Program-made: the position numbers and the translations under genes
Assembly: GCA_964478455.1 (NCBI GenBank)
Contig: CAYZJD010000040.1
Coordinates: forward strand, 1-19,195
From: CAYZJD01 sp964478455
GTDB lineage: Bacteria; Acidobacteriota; Terriglobia; Bryobacterales; Bryobacteraceae
Reading direction: 5' to 3'
DNA: 19,195 nucleotides
The notes under the pieces: model-generated
What the model was told of the DNA's origin: nothing
Databases searched by the model: none
The model's input: only the letters and a program-made list of their open reading frames with translations
Shown: in pieces, positions 1 through 6,162 of the stretch
Layout of the letters: each line of letters begins with the position of its first letter
Position numbering within the stretch: the stretch's first letter is position 1

Positions 1-66
1 AGATTCCCGTGCCACCCGGCCCATCCATCTCTCACCCGCAGCCTTGGCCGGCTGGCACGGGAATCT
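1..66. repeat. Near-perfect 21-bp inverted repeat at the left edge
   Basis: Bases 1-21 are the reverse complement of bases 46-66 at 20 of 21 positions; the one mismatch is 15 against 52. The intervening loop is 24 bases (22-45). The right arm encodes the start of a conserved-looking receptor stretch (WHGNL), while the left arm and loop encode residues that do not resemble the usual sequence before it. Because the left arm reaches base 1, the repeat may continue outside the window. It may be a genuine palindromic element, an inverted duplication, or a fold-back chimera at a contig end. The repeat itself is certain; its origin is not. Confidence 0.85.
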
Positions 67-2308
67 CTTCTTCAATCACCTGAATAGCGTCTTCAGTGCG
101 CGCTCGTTCTTTCAGGCGGGCGACGTGAAGCCGGCGCGGGAGAACCGCTACGGCGTTTCCACCGGCTGGACTCCATGGCGCGGCGGCTACCTCTCCGTGC
201 GGGCCGGGCAGGAGAAGCTGCGGGGAAGCGTCAACGGCAACGTGCTGGCGCCGCGCGCGGAAGAGCGTACTCCGCTGACAGCCGACCCGCTGAAGCGCGC
301 GGTGGTCGAACGCTTCCTGGCCGCGTATCCGAAGGAGCCGCCGAACCGGACGGACATCAATCCGCGCGCGCTGAACACCAACGCGCCGCAATCGATCGAC
401 AACAACGACGCGGCCGTGCGGCTGGAGCAGAACCTGGCGGCGAATGACCGGCTGCTGCTGGATTACGCCTTCCTGGCCCAGACGGTAGATGCGTTCCAGT
501 TGGTGGCGGGGCAGAATCCGGATACAGATACTAAGTCACATAGGGCGCGGATCACGTGGAACCGCACCTGGAGCCCTCGCCTGCTGGCACACTTCTCGGC
601 GGGCTTCGACCGTATCGGCTCGCTGCTGGTTCCCGAAGAGAACGCTGTCGGACCAATGGTCTCCACGGCGGGGCTGAGCACGCTGGGGCCGTCAGCCATC
701 ATTCCGATCGACCGGGCGCAAAACATCTACCGGTGGGAAGGCCAGGCGCTGAGATCGGCGGCTCGCCACGAGTGGAACCTGGGATTCGCGCTGTTGCGGC
801 GGCAGCTCAACGGGACCGAGACCGACGCGCACCGCGGGTTCTATGCCTTCAGCAACGATTTCGGACGAACGGGGATCGAGAACCTGCGCCTGGGCACGCC
901 GTCGCAGTACATCGTCGCGATCGGCGATGTGCACCGCGGCTTCCGGCAGTGGGCGGCGCAGTGGTACCTCGGCGACGCCTGGCGGGTGACGCCGCCGCTG
1001 ACTCTTCACTTCGGGCTGCGGCACGAGATCGCCGCGCGTCCCGCGGAAGTCAACTCGCTCAACGGTATTCCATACGGATGCGACTGCAACAATCTTGCAC
1101 CGCGCTTCGGCTTCGCCGTGCGGCTCCCGCCGAAGTGGGGCGTGTTCCGCGGGGCGTACGGGCTCCATTACGGCGAGATTTTCCCCGTCACATATTCGCA
1201 GGTCCGGTTCTCGCCCCCGGGCAGCACGAAGTGGGCGATCCCTGCGCCCGATCTGCTCGATCCGCTGCGCGCACTGAAGCAGGGCGGGGAACAGGCCGAT
1301 GCGCGCGGTAACCTGTACTTGCTCGATCCGGAGCTGGCGTCACCCTATTCGCACCAGTACAACGCGAGCTGGGAGCCGGGCTTCTCGGACAAGTGGCGGG
1401 TGCAAATCGGCTACGCCGGCAGCCGCTCCCACAAGCTCCTGATCATGTGGTACCTGAACCGCGCGCACCCAGTCCCCGGTATCCCGCAGACCACCGCGAC
1501 CATCAACCAGCGCCGCGCAAATCCGGATCTGGCCGAGATCCGCTGGGTGCTCAACGGCTCCCGCGGCTATTTCGACGCGGCGCGCGTGACGCTGCTGGCG
1601 CCGCGCGTGCGCGGCCTGAGCCTCGACGCCTCTTACTGGTTCAGCAAGGCCATGGACCTGGGGGCCAGCTACACGAATACGGCCTATGACGAGGACTCGC
1701 GGCTGTCGCGCAGCCAGTCGGAATACGAAACCCACAAGGACCGCCGCGCACTGAGTTCCTTTGACCAGCCGCACGCGTTCCTCTTGCGCGTCGCTTACGA
1801 GTTGCCCGCCCCGCCGCAACGGGACTGGAGCGGCCGCTTGTTCGGCGGCTGGATGATTTCCGCCGTGGCGCTGCTGAAGAAGGGAACGCCGTTTTCCGTG
1901 ACCACGCTGGACGGCCCCGGTTTCGGCAACGTGGACGGCAACGGCGGAGACCGTCCGATGCTGCTCGATCCGTCGATCCTGGGCCGGACGATCGGCGACC
2001 CAGACACCTCTGCGGGCCGTCTGCCGCGCTCCGTGTTCGCCTTCATCGAGCCTACCGAGGAAGCCGGCAACCTCGGCGTGAACGTGTTCCGCAAAGGCGG
2101 GATCCGCAACGTCAATGCCGCCCTCTCGCGCGCGTTCCGGCTGCGCGCCGAGGCGCGGCTCACATTCCGCGCCGAGTCGATCAACTTGTTGAACACGCCG
2201 CAGTTCGCCGAGCCGGGCAGCATCCTCGGGGCGCCGGAGTTCGGCTTCATAACGAACACGCTGAACGACGGCCGCACGTTCCGCTTCGGGCTCCATCTCG
2301 GCTGGTAA
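2..2308 (+). CDS. TonB-dependent receptor, Oar-like, 5'-truncated
   Basis: This is the C-terminal part of a large outer-membrane TonB-dependent receptor of the acidobacterial Oar/carboxypeptidase-regulatory-like type. Such proteins import polymer fragments or chelates through a beta-barrel powered by TonB. The frame is open from base 2 and ends with TAA at 2306-2308. The signal peptide, regulatory-like domain and most of the plug lie outside the window. Evidence is the alternating aromatic barrel pattern, the early stretch WHGNLFF...ARSFFQAGD typical just after the plug, repeated strand-like segments such as WYLGDAWRVTPPLTLHFGLRHE, and the closing motif FRAESINLLNTPQF with a terminal aromatic (GLHLGW) recognised by the BAM complex. 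A TTG at 44 is the first start-like codon, but it is not a credible gene start. The first 45 bases lie in the inverted repeat and its loop and may not belong to the ancestral gene. Substrate unknown. Confidence 0.88.
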   Translation, partial: DSRATRPIHLSPAALAGWHGNLFFNHLNSVFSARSFFQAGDVKPARENRYGVSTGWTPWRGGYLSVRAGQEKLRGSVNGNVLAPRAEERTPLTADPLKRAVVERFLAAYPKEPPNRTDINPRALNTNAPQSIDNNDAAVRLEQNLAANDRLLLDYAFLAQTVDAFQLVAGQNPDTDTKSHRARITWNRTWSPRLLAHFSAGFDRIGSLLVPEENAVGPMVSTAGLSTLGPSAIIPIDRAQNIYRWEGQALRSAARHEWNLGFALLRRQLNGTETDAHRGFYAFSNDFGRTGIENLRLGTPSQYIVAIGDVHRGFRQWAAQWYLGDAWRVTPPLTLHFGLRHEIAARPAEVNSLNGIPYGCDCNNLAPRFGFAVRLPPKWGVFRGAYGLHYGEIFPVTYSQVRFSPPGSTKWAIPAPDLLDPLRALKQGGEQADARGNLYLLDPELASPYSHQYNASWEPGFSDKWRVQIGYAGSRSHKLLIMWYLNRAHPVPGIPQTTATINQRRANPDLAEIRWVLNGSRGYFDAARVTLLAPRVRGLSLDASYWFSKAMDLGASYTNTAYDEDSRLSRSQSEYETHKDRRALSSFDQPHAFLLRVAYELPAPPQRDWSGRLFGGWMISAVALLKKGTPFSVTTLDGPGFGNVDGNGGDRPMLLDPSILGRTIGDPDTSAGRLPRSVFAFIEPTEEAGNLGVNVFRKGGIRNVNAALSRAFRLRAEARLTFRAESINLLNTPQFAEPGSILGAPEFGFITNTLNDGRTFRFGLHLGW

Positions 2309-2321
2309 ACGCCGCCGCGCG

Positions 2322-2330
2322 TGCTATTCT
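2322..2330 (+). promoter_or_regulatory. Extended -10 promoter for tRNA-Lys
   Basis: TGC followed by TATTCT (2325-2330) forms an extended -10 element with four of six consensus bases in the hexamer. It predicts a start near 2337, about 16 bases before the mature tRNA. The -35 region (2302-2307, CTGGTA) is weak and falls in the receptor stop region, so the extended -10 would carry the promoter. The degraded second copy has lost the critical A of this hexamer. Confidence 0.5.
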
Positions 2331-2352
2331 CGAAGAAGACCCACCATTCACC

Positions 2353-2428
2353 GGGCCGGTAGCTCAGACGGTAGAGCATCTGCCTTTTAAGCAGAGGGTC
2401 CCGGGTTCGAGTCCCGGCCGGCTCACCA
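2353..2428 (+). tRNA. tRNA-Lys (anticodon TTT)
   Basis: A complete 76-base cloverleaf can be folded by hand. The acceptor stem GGGCCGG pairs with CCGGCTC (one G:U). The anticodon stem TCTGC/GCAGA encloses loop CTTTTAA, giving anticodon TTT. The T stem CCGGG/CCCGG encloses the canonical TTCGAGT loop. The discriminator is A and the 3' CCA is encoded. It lies 44 bases after the receptor stop codon and is preceded by its own extended -10 promoter. It reads lysine AAA/AAG codons. Confidence 0.97.
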
Positions 2429-2520
2429 TGTACCCGTTGTGTGAATCCGTCGGCTGGTCCCCCCATGAAGGCGTTCTTCAATGCGATACGTTGTGCTGCT
2501 GTAGCTGCTGTATGGGGCGC

Positions 2521-2549
2521 TTGCACTCAGTGAGAAGTGAGCCTATGAT
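2521..2549 (+). promoter_or_regulatory. Sigma-70-type promoter for the cytochrome c peroxidase
   Basis: TTGCAC at 2521-2526 and TATGAT at 2544-2549 are separated by exactly 17 bases. The -10 matches the consensus at five of six positions and the -35 at three of six. A start near 2556 would give a leader of about 15 bases containing the Shine-Dalgarno AGAAAGGAG (2558-2566), five bases before the ATG at 2572. The peroxidase would therefore be independently transcribed rather than read through from the tRNA. Confidence 0.5.
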
Positions 2550-2571
2550 TCTCTAGCAGAAAGGAGTACCG

Positions 2572-3669
2572 ATGAAGTGGGGAAGAATCGTCACCATTGG
2601 TGCAATCCTCATTGCCGCCGGCATCGCGTGGTGGATGTACCGCGCTCCGGAACGAGAGCCGGCTCCGGAGGCGCCAGTGAGGCCTATCGGAACACCTGTG
2701 CAGATTACGGCGCCCACGGGGCTGCCGCCTGTTCCAATCCCACTCGACAATCCCCCGACTGTCGAAACGATCGCTCTCGGCCGCAAGCTGTACTACGACA
2801 CAAACCTCTCGGTGGACAAGACCACTGCTTGCTCCACCTGCCACAGCCCGGGCCTCGGTTTCACTGACGGAAAGAAGGTTTCCGAGGGCGCCCGAGGCCG
2901 GGAGGGAAGGCGGAACGCTCCCACTGTGCTGAATGCGGCTTACAACACAATGCAGTTTTGGGATGGCCGCGCGCCGAGTCTGGAGAAGGTGACGGAAGAC
3001 CGCCTTCGAAGCCCGGCCGAAATGGCTCACACGCTGGAGGGAGTGGAAAGGAGGCTGATGGCCAACCCGGTTTATGAGGCGGCATTTGAGGAAGCGTTTG
3101 GTCCCGGACCCATCAAATTCCAGATGGTGGTCAAAGCCATTGCGTCGTTCGAGCGGACGATGCTCACCGGCGACTCGGCATTCGACCGCTACCTCTACGG
3201 CGGCGACAAGAAAAGTCTGAGCAAGTCGGCCGAGCGTGGTCTTGAGGTGTTTCGCAATCCCAAGAAAGGCAACTGCGCTGCTTGTCACAGCATCGGCGAG
3301 TCTCATGCGTTGTTCACGGACAACAAGTTCCACAATCTCGGCGTGGGGGTGAACGCCAAAGGCAAGCTGACCGATCTGGGCCGATATGCAGTCACAAAGA
3401 ACGACGCCGACCGGGGCGCCTTCAAAACCCCTACGCTCAGAAACGTTGCGCTTACCGCGCCGTACATGCACGACGGGAGCGTGAAGACGCTAAGGGAAGC
3501 AATAGACTTACACCTGCGCGGCGGCAACCCGAATCCGTATCTGGACAAGGAAATCAGCTCTCGGGACTTCCTGAGCGAACAGGAGCGAGAGGAGTTGGTG
3601 GCCTTTCTGCAAGAGGCTTTGACCGGGCCTGTGTCGTCGAACCTCGAGCGCCCAGGAGCCGTTGAGTAA
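2572..3669 (+). CDS. Diheme cytochrome c peroxidase, MauG/CcpA family
   Basis: The product is a 365-residue membrane-anchored diheme c-type cytochrome. Family members reduce hydrogen peroxide to water in the periplasm using cytochrome c electrons, or oxidise protein residues (MauG). A single hydrophobic segment at residues 6-22 serves as an uncleaved signal anchor. A proline-rich linker (25-62) leads to the two-domain peroxidase. The first heme site is CSTCH (87-91) and the second CAACH (235-239). Family signatures include RRNAPTVLNAAY (113-124), FWDGRAPSLE (129-138), AFKTPTLRNVALTAPYMHDG (from 283) with the probable distal ligand Met299, and a C-terminal LSEQEREELVAFL helix. The start is set by AGAAAGGAG five bases upstream of ATG. 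By eye its codon use is less GC-rich than the neighbouring receptor, and it sits between two tRNA-Lys copies, which is compatible with later insertion. Whether it is a peroxidase or MauG-like oxidase is not decidable here. Confidence 0.92.
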   Translation: MKWGRIVTIGAILIAAGIAWWMYRAPEREPAPEAPVRPIGTPVQITAPTGLPPVPIPLDNPPTVETIALGRKLYYDTNLSVDKTTACSTCHSPGLGFTDGKKVSEGARGREGRRNAPTVLNAAYNTMQFWDGRAPSLEKVTEDRLRSPAEMAHTLEGVERRLMANPVYEAAFEEAFGPGPIKFQMVVKAIASFERTMLTGDSAFDRYLYGGDKKSLSKSAERGLEVFRNPKKGNCAACHSIGESHALFTDNKFHNLGVGVNAKGKLTDLGRYAVTKNDADRGAFKTPTLRNVALTAPYMHDGSVKTLREAIDLHLRGGNPNPYLDKEISSRDFLSEQEREELVAFLQEALTGPVSSNLERPGAVE

Positions 3670-3805
3670 CACGTTCCTCTACACGGAAGAACAAGCCCGC
3701 TCCCCGGCCGTGCACTCGGCGGGAATCGTGGAGGCGCTGGGGAAGATCTACCGCACGGACGCGCTGCTGAAGGAACTGAAGGTTGATCAGCGTCGGCGAG
3801 GCGCA
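3662..3805 (+). pseudogene. Truncated reading frame of unknown family before the tRNA relic
   Basis: From TTG at 3662, overlapping the peroxidase stop by 8 bases, a frame reads SNTFLYTEEQARSPAVHSAG and continues through EALGKIYRTDALLKELKVD before becoming a proline- and arginine-rich tail. The frame then runs into the tRNA relic and stops at the TAA beside its anticodon, so its 3' end cannot be original. The first 45 residues look protein-like (amphipathic helices, normal composition). I do not recognise the family. It is most easily read as a gene fragment cut off where the 3828-3939 repeat begins, but it could also be spurious. Confidence 0.35.
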
Positions 3806-3827
3806 CCAAACCCGCCCCGGGGCGCGG

Positions 3828-3939
3828 GCGCGTGCTCTTCTCGAAGGAGACCCACCATTCCGCGGGCCGGTAGCTCAGACGGTAGAGCATCTGCCTTTTA
3901 AGCAGAGGGTCCCGGGGTCGAGTTTCGGCGGGCTCAGCA
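3828..3939 (+). repeat. 112-bp direct repeat, copy 2 (decayed)
   Basis: Second copy of the unit at 2317-2428 with about 92 percent identity. It carries the leader, the former promoter and the whole tRNA body. Its -10 reads TCTTCT (3836-3841), having lost the second-position A present in copy 1. Homologous recombination between the copies would delete the peroxidase and the truncated frame along with one tRNA copy. Confidence 0.88.
3864..3939 (+). pseudogene. tRNA-Lys (TTT) relic
   Basis: The first 53 bases are identical to the intact tRNA-Lys, including the anticodon stem-loop. The 3' end has five changes. T54 of the T loop is G, which removes the universal T54-A58 pair. Two T-stem C residues are T, giving two G:U pairs. 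One acceptor pair becomes G-G, and CCA becomes GCA. Together with the damaged -10, these changes argue for a non-functional copy. An automated tRNA finder may still report it, perhaps as a pseudogene. I cannot exclude a transcribed tRNA-like RNA. Confidence 0.8.
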
Positions 3940-3968
3940 AGTTGGGGATTCCAACTGAACCGCCGGGT

Positions 3969-3997
3969 TTGCGGGAAGGGCAGCCTGGGCGTACACT
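3969..3997 (+). promoter_or_regulatory. Possible promoter for the small secreted protein
   Basis: TTGCGG (3969-3974) and TACACT (3992-3997) are spaced by 17 bases, matching the consensus at three and four of six positions. The predicted start near 4004 would precede GAGGGAA (4005-4011), a Shine-Dalgarno seven bases before ATG 4019. The match is modest, but the arrangement resembles that of the peroxidase gene. Confidence 0.3.
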
Positions 3998-4018
3998 TAA
4001 GGCCGAGGGAAGCGGGCA

Positions 4019-4303
4019 ATGGTGCGCACTTTTCTTTGCGCCACCGCGTTGTTCACGCTCGCGCTGCTGATGTCGGGTGACCGACCTCGACAGGTGATCG
4101 CGGTCTGGCCAGCGCCGACGGCCGCTCTACTATTCCCGGGAGCGCCGGACAGTAAGGTCCAGGCCATACCTCTGATCGTGCCGCGCGATGGTTGGTCGAT
4201 CCAGCTCGTTGTCCGCGATTCACGGGACGAATCTCCACCGGCTCCGTACCTGGGGTGTGGCGCTCCGTGTCTGACGCCGCACTTGCCAGCGGAACTTCGC
4301 TAG
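4019..4303 (+). CDS. Small secreted hypothetical protein
   Basis: A 94-residue frame starts at ATG with GAGGGAA placed seven bases upstream. The N-terminus (MVRTFLCATALFTLALLMSG) is a good Sec-type leader: one positive residue, a hydrophobic core and small residues near residue 20. The mature part contains LIVPRDGWSIQLVVRDSRDE, which looks like beta-strand sequence, and ends in a cysteine- and proline-rich tail. I recognise no family. The short, irregular C-terminus could mean that a longer ancestral protein was truncated. It lies between the tRNA relic and the TPR gene. The frame may be spurious, given the high GC of the region. Confidence 0.42.
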   Translation: MVRTFLCATALFTLALLMSGDRPRQVIAVWPAPTAALLFPGAPDSKVQAIPLIVPRDGWSIQLVVRDSRDESPPAPYLGCGAPCLTPHLPAELR

Positions 4304-4406
4304 CCGATCGGCCGACAGGAAGAGTCTTAACTTAACAGCTCCGAGCGAGGTCAACGGGTGTATACTTCCGTTCGACTGAGAGGCAGAGACGGAAATTCCA
4401 GCCAGC

Positions 4407-5450
4407 ATGATGTGCCTGCTCCTTCCTCTGGCGGTGGCGGCCGCTGAGATTGGGGTGCTGGAAGGGTACGTGTTTCGGGAGGCCGACGGCGGGCCGCCGC
4501 GACGGCCACTGACAGTGGAGTTGATCGACCGCGGGCGGGCGGAGTACCGGCAGACGACGCGGTTGGACGGCGGTTTCGCGTTCCGGAAGGTCCGGGAGGG
4601 ACGGTACACGATTCGGGCCCGGTTCAACGACTTCATCATCGTGGAGGACGCGGTCACGGTCACAAGCGGGGCAAAGAACTTCTCGGCGGTGATGCTGCCG
4701 AAGCGGCGAGCCGGGGCGCAGACGTTCGGGACCGTGACCGCCGATCAGCTCGCGGCACAGTCGGACCGCTTAGTACAAATGAAGCTGCGGGAAGCGGCCA
4801 AGCTGGCGCTCAAGCAGGACTTGGCCGGAGCGGTCCGGCTGTACGAACAGGTGGCGGCGGCGGGCGCGCACCCGGACGTGTGGGACGCGCTGGGACTGCT
4901 GTATCAGCACATGGGGAGGAAGGAAGCGGCGTTTCACGCCTTCGAGAAGGCGATCGAGCAGGATCCGAAATTCCTGCTGCCGTATGCGCATCTGGGCGCG
5001 GTCTACCTGGAAGAGCGGCGGTACAAGGAGCTGGCGGCGGTGGCCCATCGCGCGCTGGCGATCGACTCGAAGTGGCTGACCGGGCACGTATTCCTGGCGG
5101 AGGCGCAGGCGGGGACGGGGGACCTGGAAGGAGCCCTGCGATCCGCCGAAACAGCCAGTGAGCTGGCGAAGGGAAGGGCTCCCGGACCCTATCTGACTCT
5201 GGCGAAGATCCTGTGGGCGCGGCGGGAATGCACGGGCGCGCGGCAGCGCCTGGAACGTTACCTCGAGCTGAACACGTCAGTGCGTGCGCTGCCCGAGACG
5301 CTGAAGTCGCTGGAGATGGTACGGGCATGCCAGCCCGTGCCACACAATGGGGCCGGTCACGGTTCTCTTTCGTACACCCACACGACGTCGCGGAGCAGTG
5401 ACTTGCCGAACGGCTCGGACGCCAGCCGTTGCCATTCCTCCAGGGTATAG
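4407..5450 (+). CDS. Secreted carboxypeptidase-regulatory-like / TPR protein
   Basis: The product is 347 residues. A short hydrophobic leader (MMCLLLPLAVAAA, unusually free of N-terminal positive charge) is followed by a beta-sandwich carboxypeptidase-regulatory-like domain at about 15-97, with signatures GVLEGYVFREADGG and TTRLDGGFAFRKVREGRYTIR. Tetratricopeptide repeats span about 120-290, including AVRLYEQVAAAGAHPDVWDA, AFHAFEKAIEQDPKF and HRALAIDSKW. Such proteins act as periplasmic or surface scaffolds. ATG 4407 (or 4410) is the only start after an in-frame stop at 4377. A TATACT hexamer at 4361-4366 could be a -10, but no well-spaced -35 is seen. The last 43 or so residues lie in and beyond a hairpin at 5317-5342, and their coding overlaps the opposite-strand nucleotidyltransferase gene by 94 bp. 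That tail probably was added after the ancestral stop was lost. Confidence 0.82.
   Translation: MMCLLLPLAVAAAEIGVLEGYVFREADGGPPRRPLTVELIDRGRAEYRQTTRLDGGFAFRKVREGRYTIRARFNDFIIVEDAVTVTSGAKNFSAVMLPKRRAGAQTFGTVTADQLAAQSDRLVQMKLREAAKLALKQDLAGAVRLYEQVAAAGAHPDVWDALGLLYQHMGRKEAAFHAFEKAIEQDPKFLLPYAHLGAVYLEERRYKELAAVAHRALAIDSKWLTGHVFLAEAQAGTGDLEGALRSAETASELAKGRAPGPYLTLAKILWARRECTGARQRLERYLELNTSVRALPETLKSLEMVRACQPVPHNGAGHGSLSYTHTTSRSSDLPNGSDASRCHSSRV
5317..5342. repeat. REP-like hairpin at the convergent gene junction
   Basis: TGGTACGGGC (5317-5326) and GCCCGTGCCA (5333-5342) form a 10-bp stem with a single T:G wobble around the six-base loop ATGCCA. No T-run follows, so it is not a classical intrinsic terminator. 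It could act as a bidirectional transcript-end stabiliser between the TPR and nucleotidyltransferase genes. The core CCCGTGCCA is also present in the inverted repeat at 1-66. Confidence 0.6.
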
Positions 5451-5719
5451 ACAAGGGCCTCGGCGGGAACCGGGAGTTCGATTGCATGCCAGCGAGCGGA
5501 GCGTCGCTCGAAGGGCTCGTCCGCCCGGTCTACGATGATGAGCAGATCCACATCGCTTCCAACGCCCCAGTTGCCGCGCGCATAGGATCCGAAGTAGCCG
5601 ATCCGCACCGTCTCCGGCTTCCGCGCGGCGGTCCGGCGGGCCCAGTCGCGTACCGCCTTGTCAACGGTGGCCGCGTCAGGCCATCCGCGAACGGGCGAAC
5701 TCGAGGATCTCGCGGGCAT
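5357..5719 (-). CDS. MNT-type nucleotidyltransferase (antitoxin of an HEPN-MNT pair)
   Basis: This 120-residue minimal nucleotidyltransferase has the pol-beta-fold signature GSYARGNWGVGSDVDLLI. That supplies G44-S45 for nucleotide binding and D56 and D58 as metal ligands; E87 in the strand AEALVYT takes the place of the usual third aspartate. In HEPN-MNT modules such as MntA/HepT the MNT protein neutralises the HEPN RNase by adding AMP groups to it. That mechanism is known for the family and inferred here. The ATG at 5719-5717 is well supported by AGGAGG nine bases upstream, inside the HEPN gene. The two genes overlap by 44 bp, implying coupled translation. The 3' end overlaps the convergent TPR gene. 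Confidence 0.85.
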   Translation of the reverse strand: MPARSSSSPVRGWPDAATVDKAVRDWARRTAARKPETVRIGYFGSYARGNWGVGSDVDLLIIVDRADEPFERRSARWHAIELPVPAEALVYTLEEWQRLASEPFGKSLLRDVVWVYEREP

Positions 5720-6065
5720 AGTGGATCGCCTCCTCGCTCTGGAGCGGGCCGTAGTGCTCGAAGGGTGCTCCTTCGGGGTGGCTGTTGGGGTAACGCGGCG
5801 GGATGTAGTACGCGTCCAGGACCCGGCCCTTCTCGATCAATTCCTGCGGGGGCGCGACCGGGGCCGGGAGTTCCGCCAGCAGCCGCGCAACGACGTGGCC
5901 CCAAGGTTCCTGACGCAACCCAAGGTGCAGCGCTTTGGCACCTTTCTCCGCGGCTTGATGAGCCGCGAAGCAGGCCCACTCGTGGCGTCCAGCGCGAGCT
6001 GAGTCCTCCGCCTGGGCCAGATCTCTCAGCGCCTGATTGAGCCAATCGCGCGATCGGTCCGGCAT
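5676..6065 (-). CDS. HEPN-domain protein (toxin of an HEPN-MNT pair)
   Basis: The product is a 129-residue all-helical HEPN protein. The first helices contain WACFAAHQAAEKGAKAL, the hallmark of this family, followed by YYIPPRYPNSHPEGAPFEHY. The latter includes Arg-Tyr-Pro-Asn-Ser-His, which fits the R-x4-6-H pattern of HEPN ribonucleases, although RYPN is also a general family feature. Such toxins cleave RNA, often tRNA or mRNA, until modified or bound by the partner MNT. The start could be ATG at 6065 or GTG at 6071; I chose ATG. No Shine-Dalgarno is visible, and an extended -10 (TGCTATCCT, 6084-6076) lies just upstream. It is 97 bp downstream of the oxidoreductase gene on the same strand, so read-through is possible. 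Confidence 0.85.
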   Translation of the reverse strand: MPDRSRDWLNQALRDLAQAEDSARAGRHEWACFAAHQAAEKGAKALHLGLRQEPWGHVVARLLAELPAPVAPPQELIEKGRVLDAYYIPPRYPNSHPEGAPFEHYGPLQSEEAIHYAREILEFARSRMA

Positions 6066-6075
6066 GTTCACACCG

Positions 6076-6084
6076 AGGATAGCA
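6076..6084 (-). promoter_or_regulatory. Extended -10 for the HEPN-MNT pair
   Basis: On the minus strand TGC plus TATCCT (6081-6076) forms an extended -10 placed four bases before GTG 6071 and ten before ATG 6065. A start six or seven bases downstream would fall at about 6069-6070, giving a leaderless or near-leaderless message. No good -35 is seen. Confidence 0.35.
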
Positions 6085-6162
6085 GGGTTGAGCAGTGTGT
6101 CGTTACCGGCAGCATGCGGCAGGACAAGGGAAGATGGCTTGCTGACGCGCGCGGCCCGGTAC

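Larger units (their letters stand above)
2317..2428 (+). repeat. 112-bp direct repeat, copy 1 (promoter plus tRNA-Lys)
   Basis: This unit recurs at 3828-3939, exactly 1511 bp downstream and without insertions or deletions. I count 9 mismatches in 112 positions: four in the upstream leader (2326, 2336, 2350, 2351) and five in the last 28 bases. The middle 53 bases (the tRNA from its first base to the end of the 5' T stem) are identical. Copy 1 is the intact one. Confidence 0.9.

Noticed and set aside
2353..3939. Genomic island with attL/attR made by a tRNA-targeting integrase.
   Set aside because: No integrase gene is present, and the duplicated unit includes the tRNA promoter and leader, with decay at the 3' end. 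Site-specific integration would duplicate only the tRNA 3' portion.
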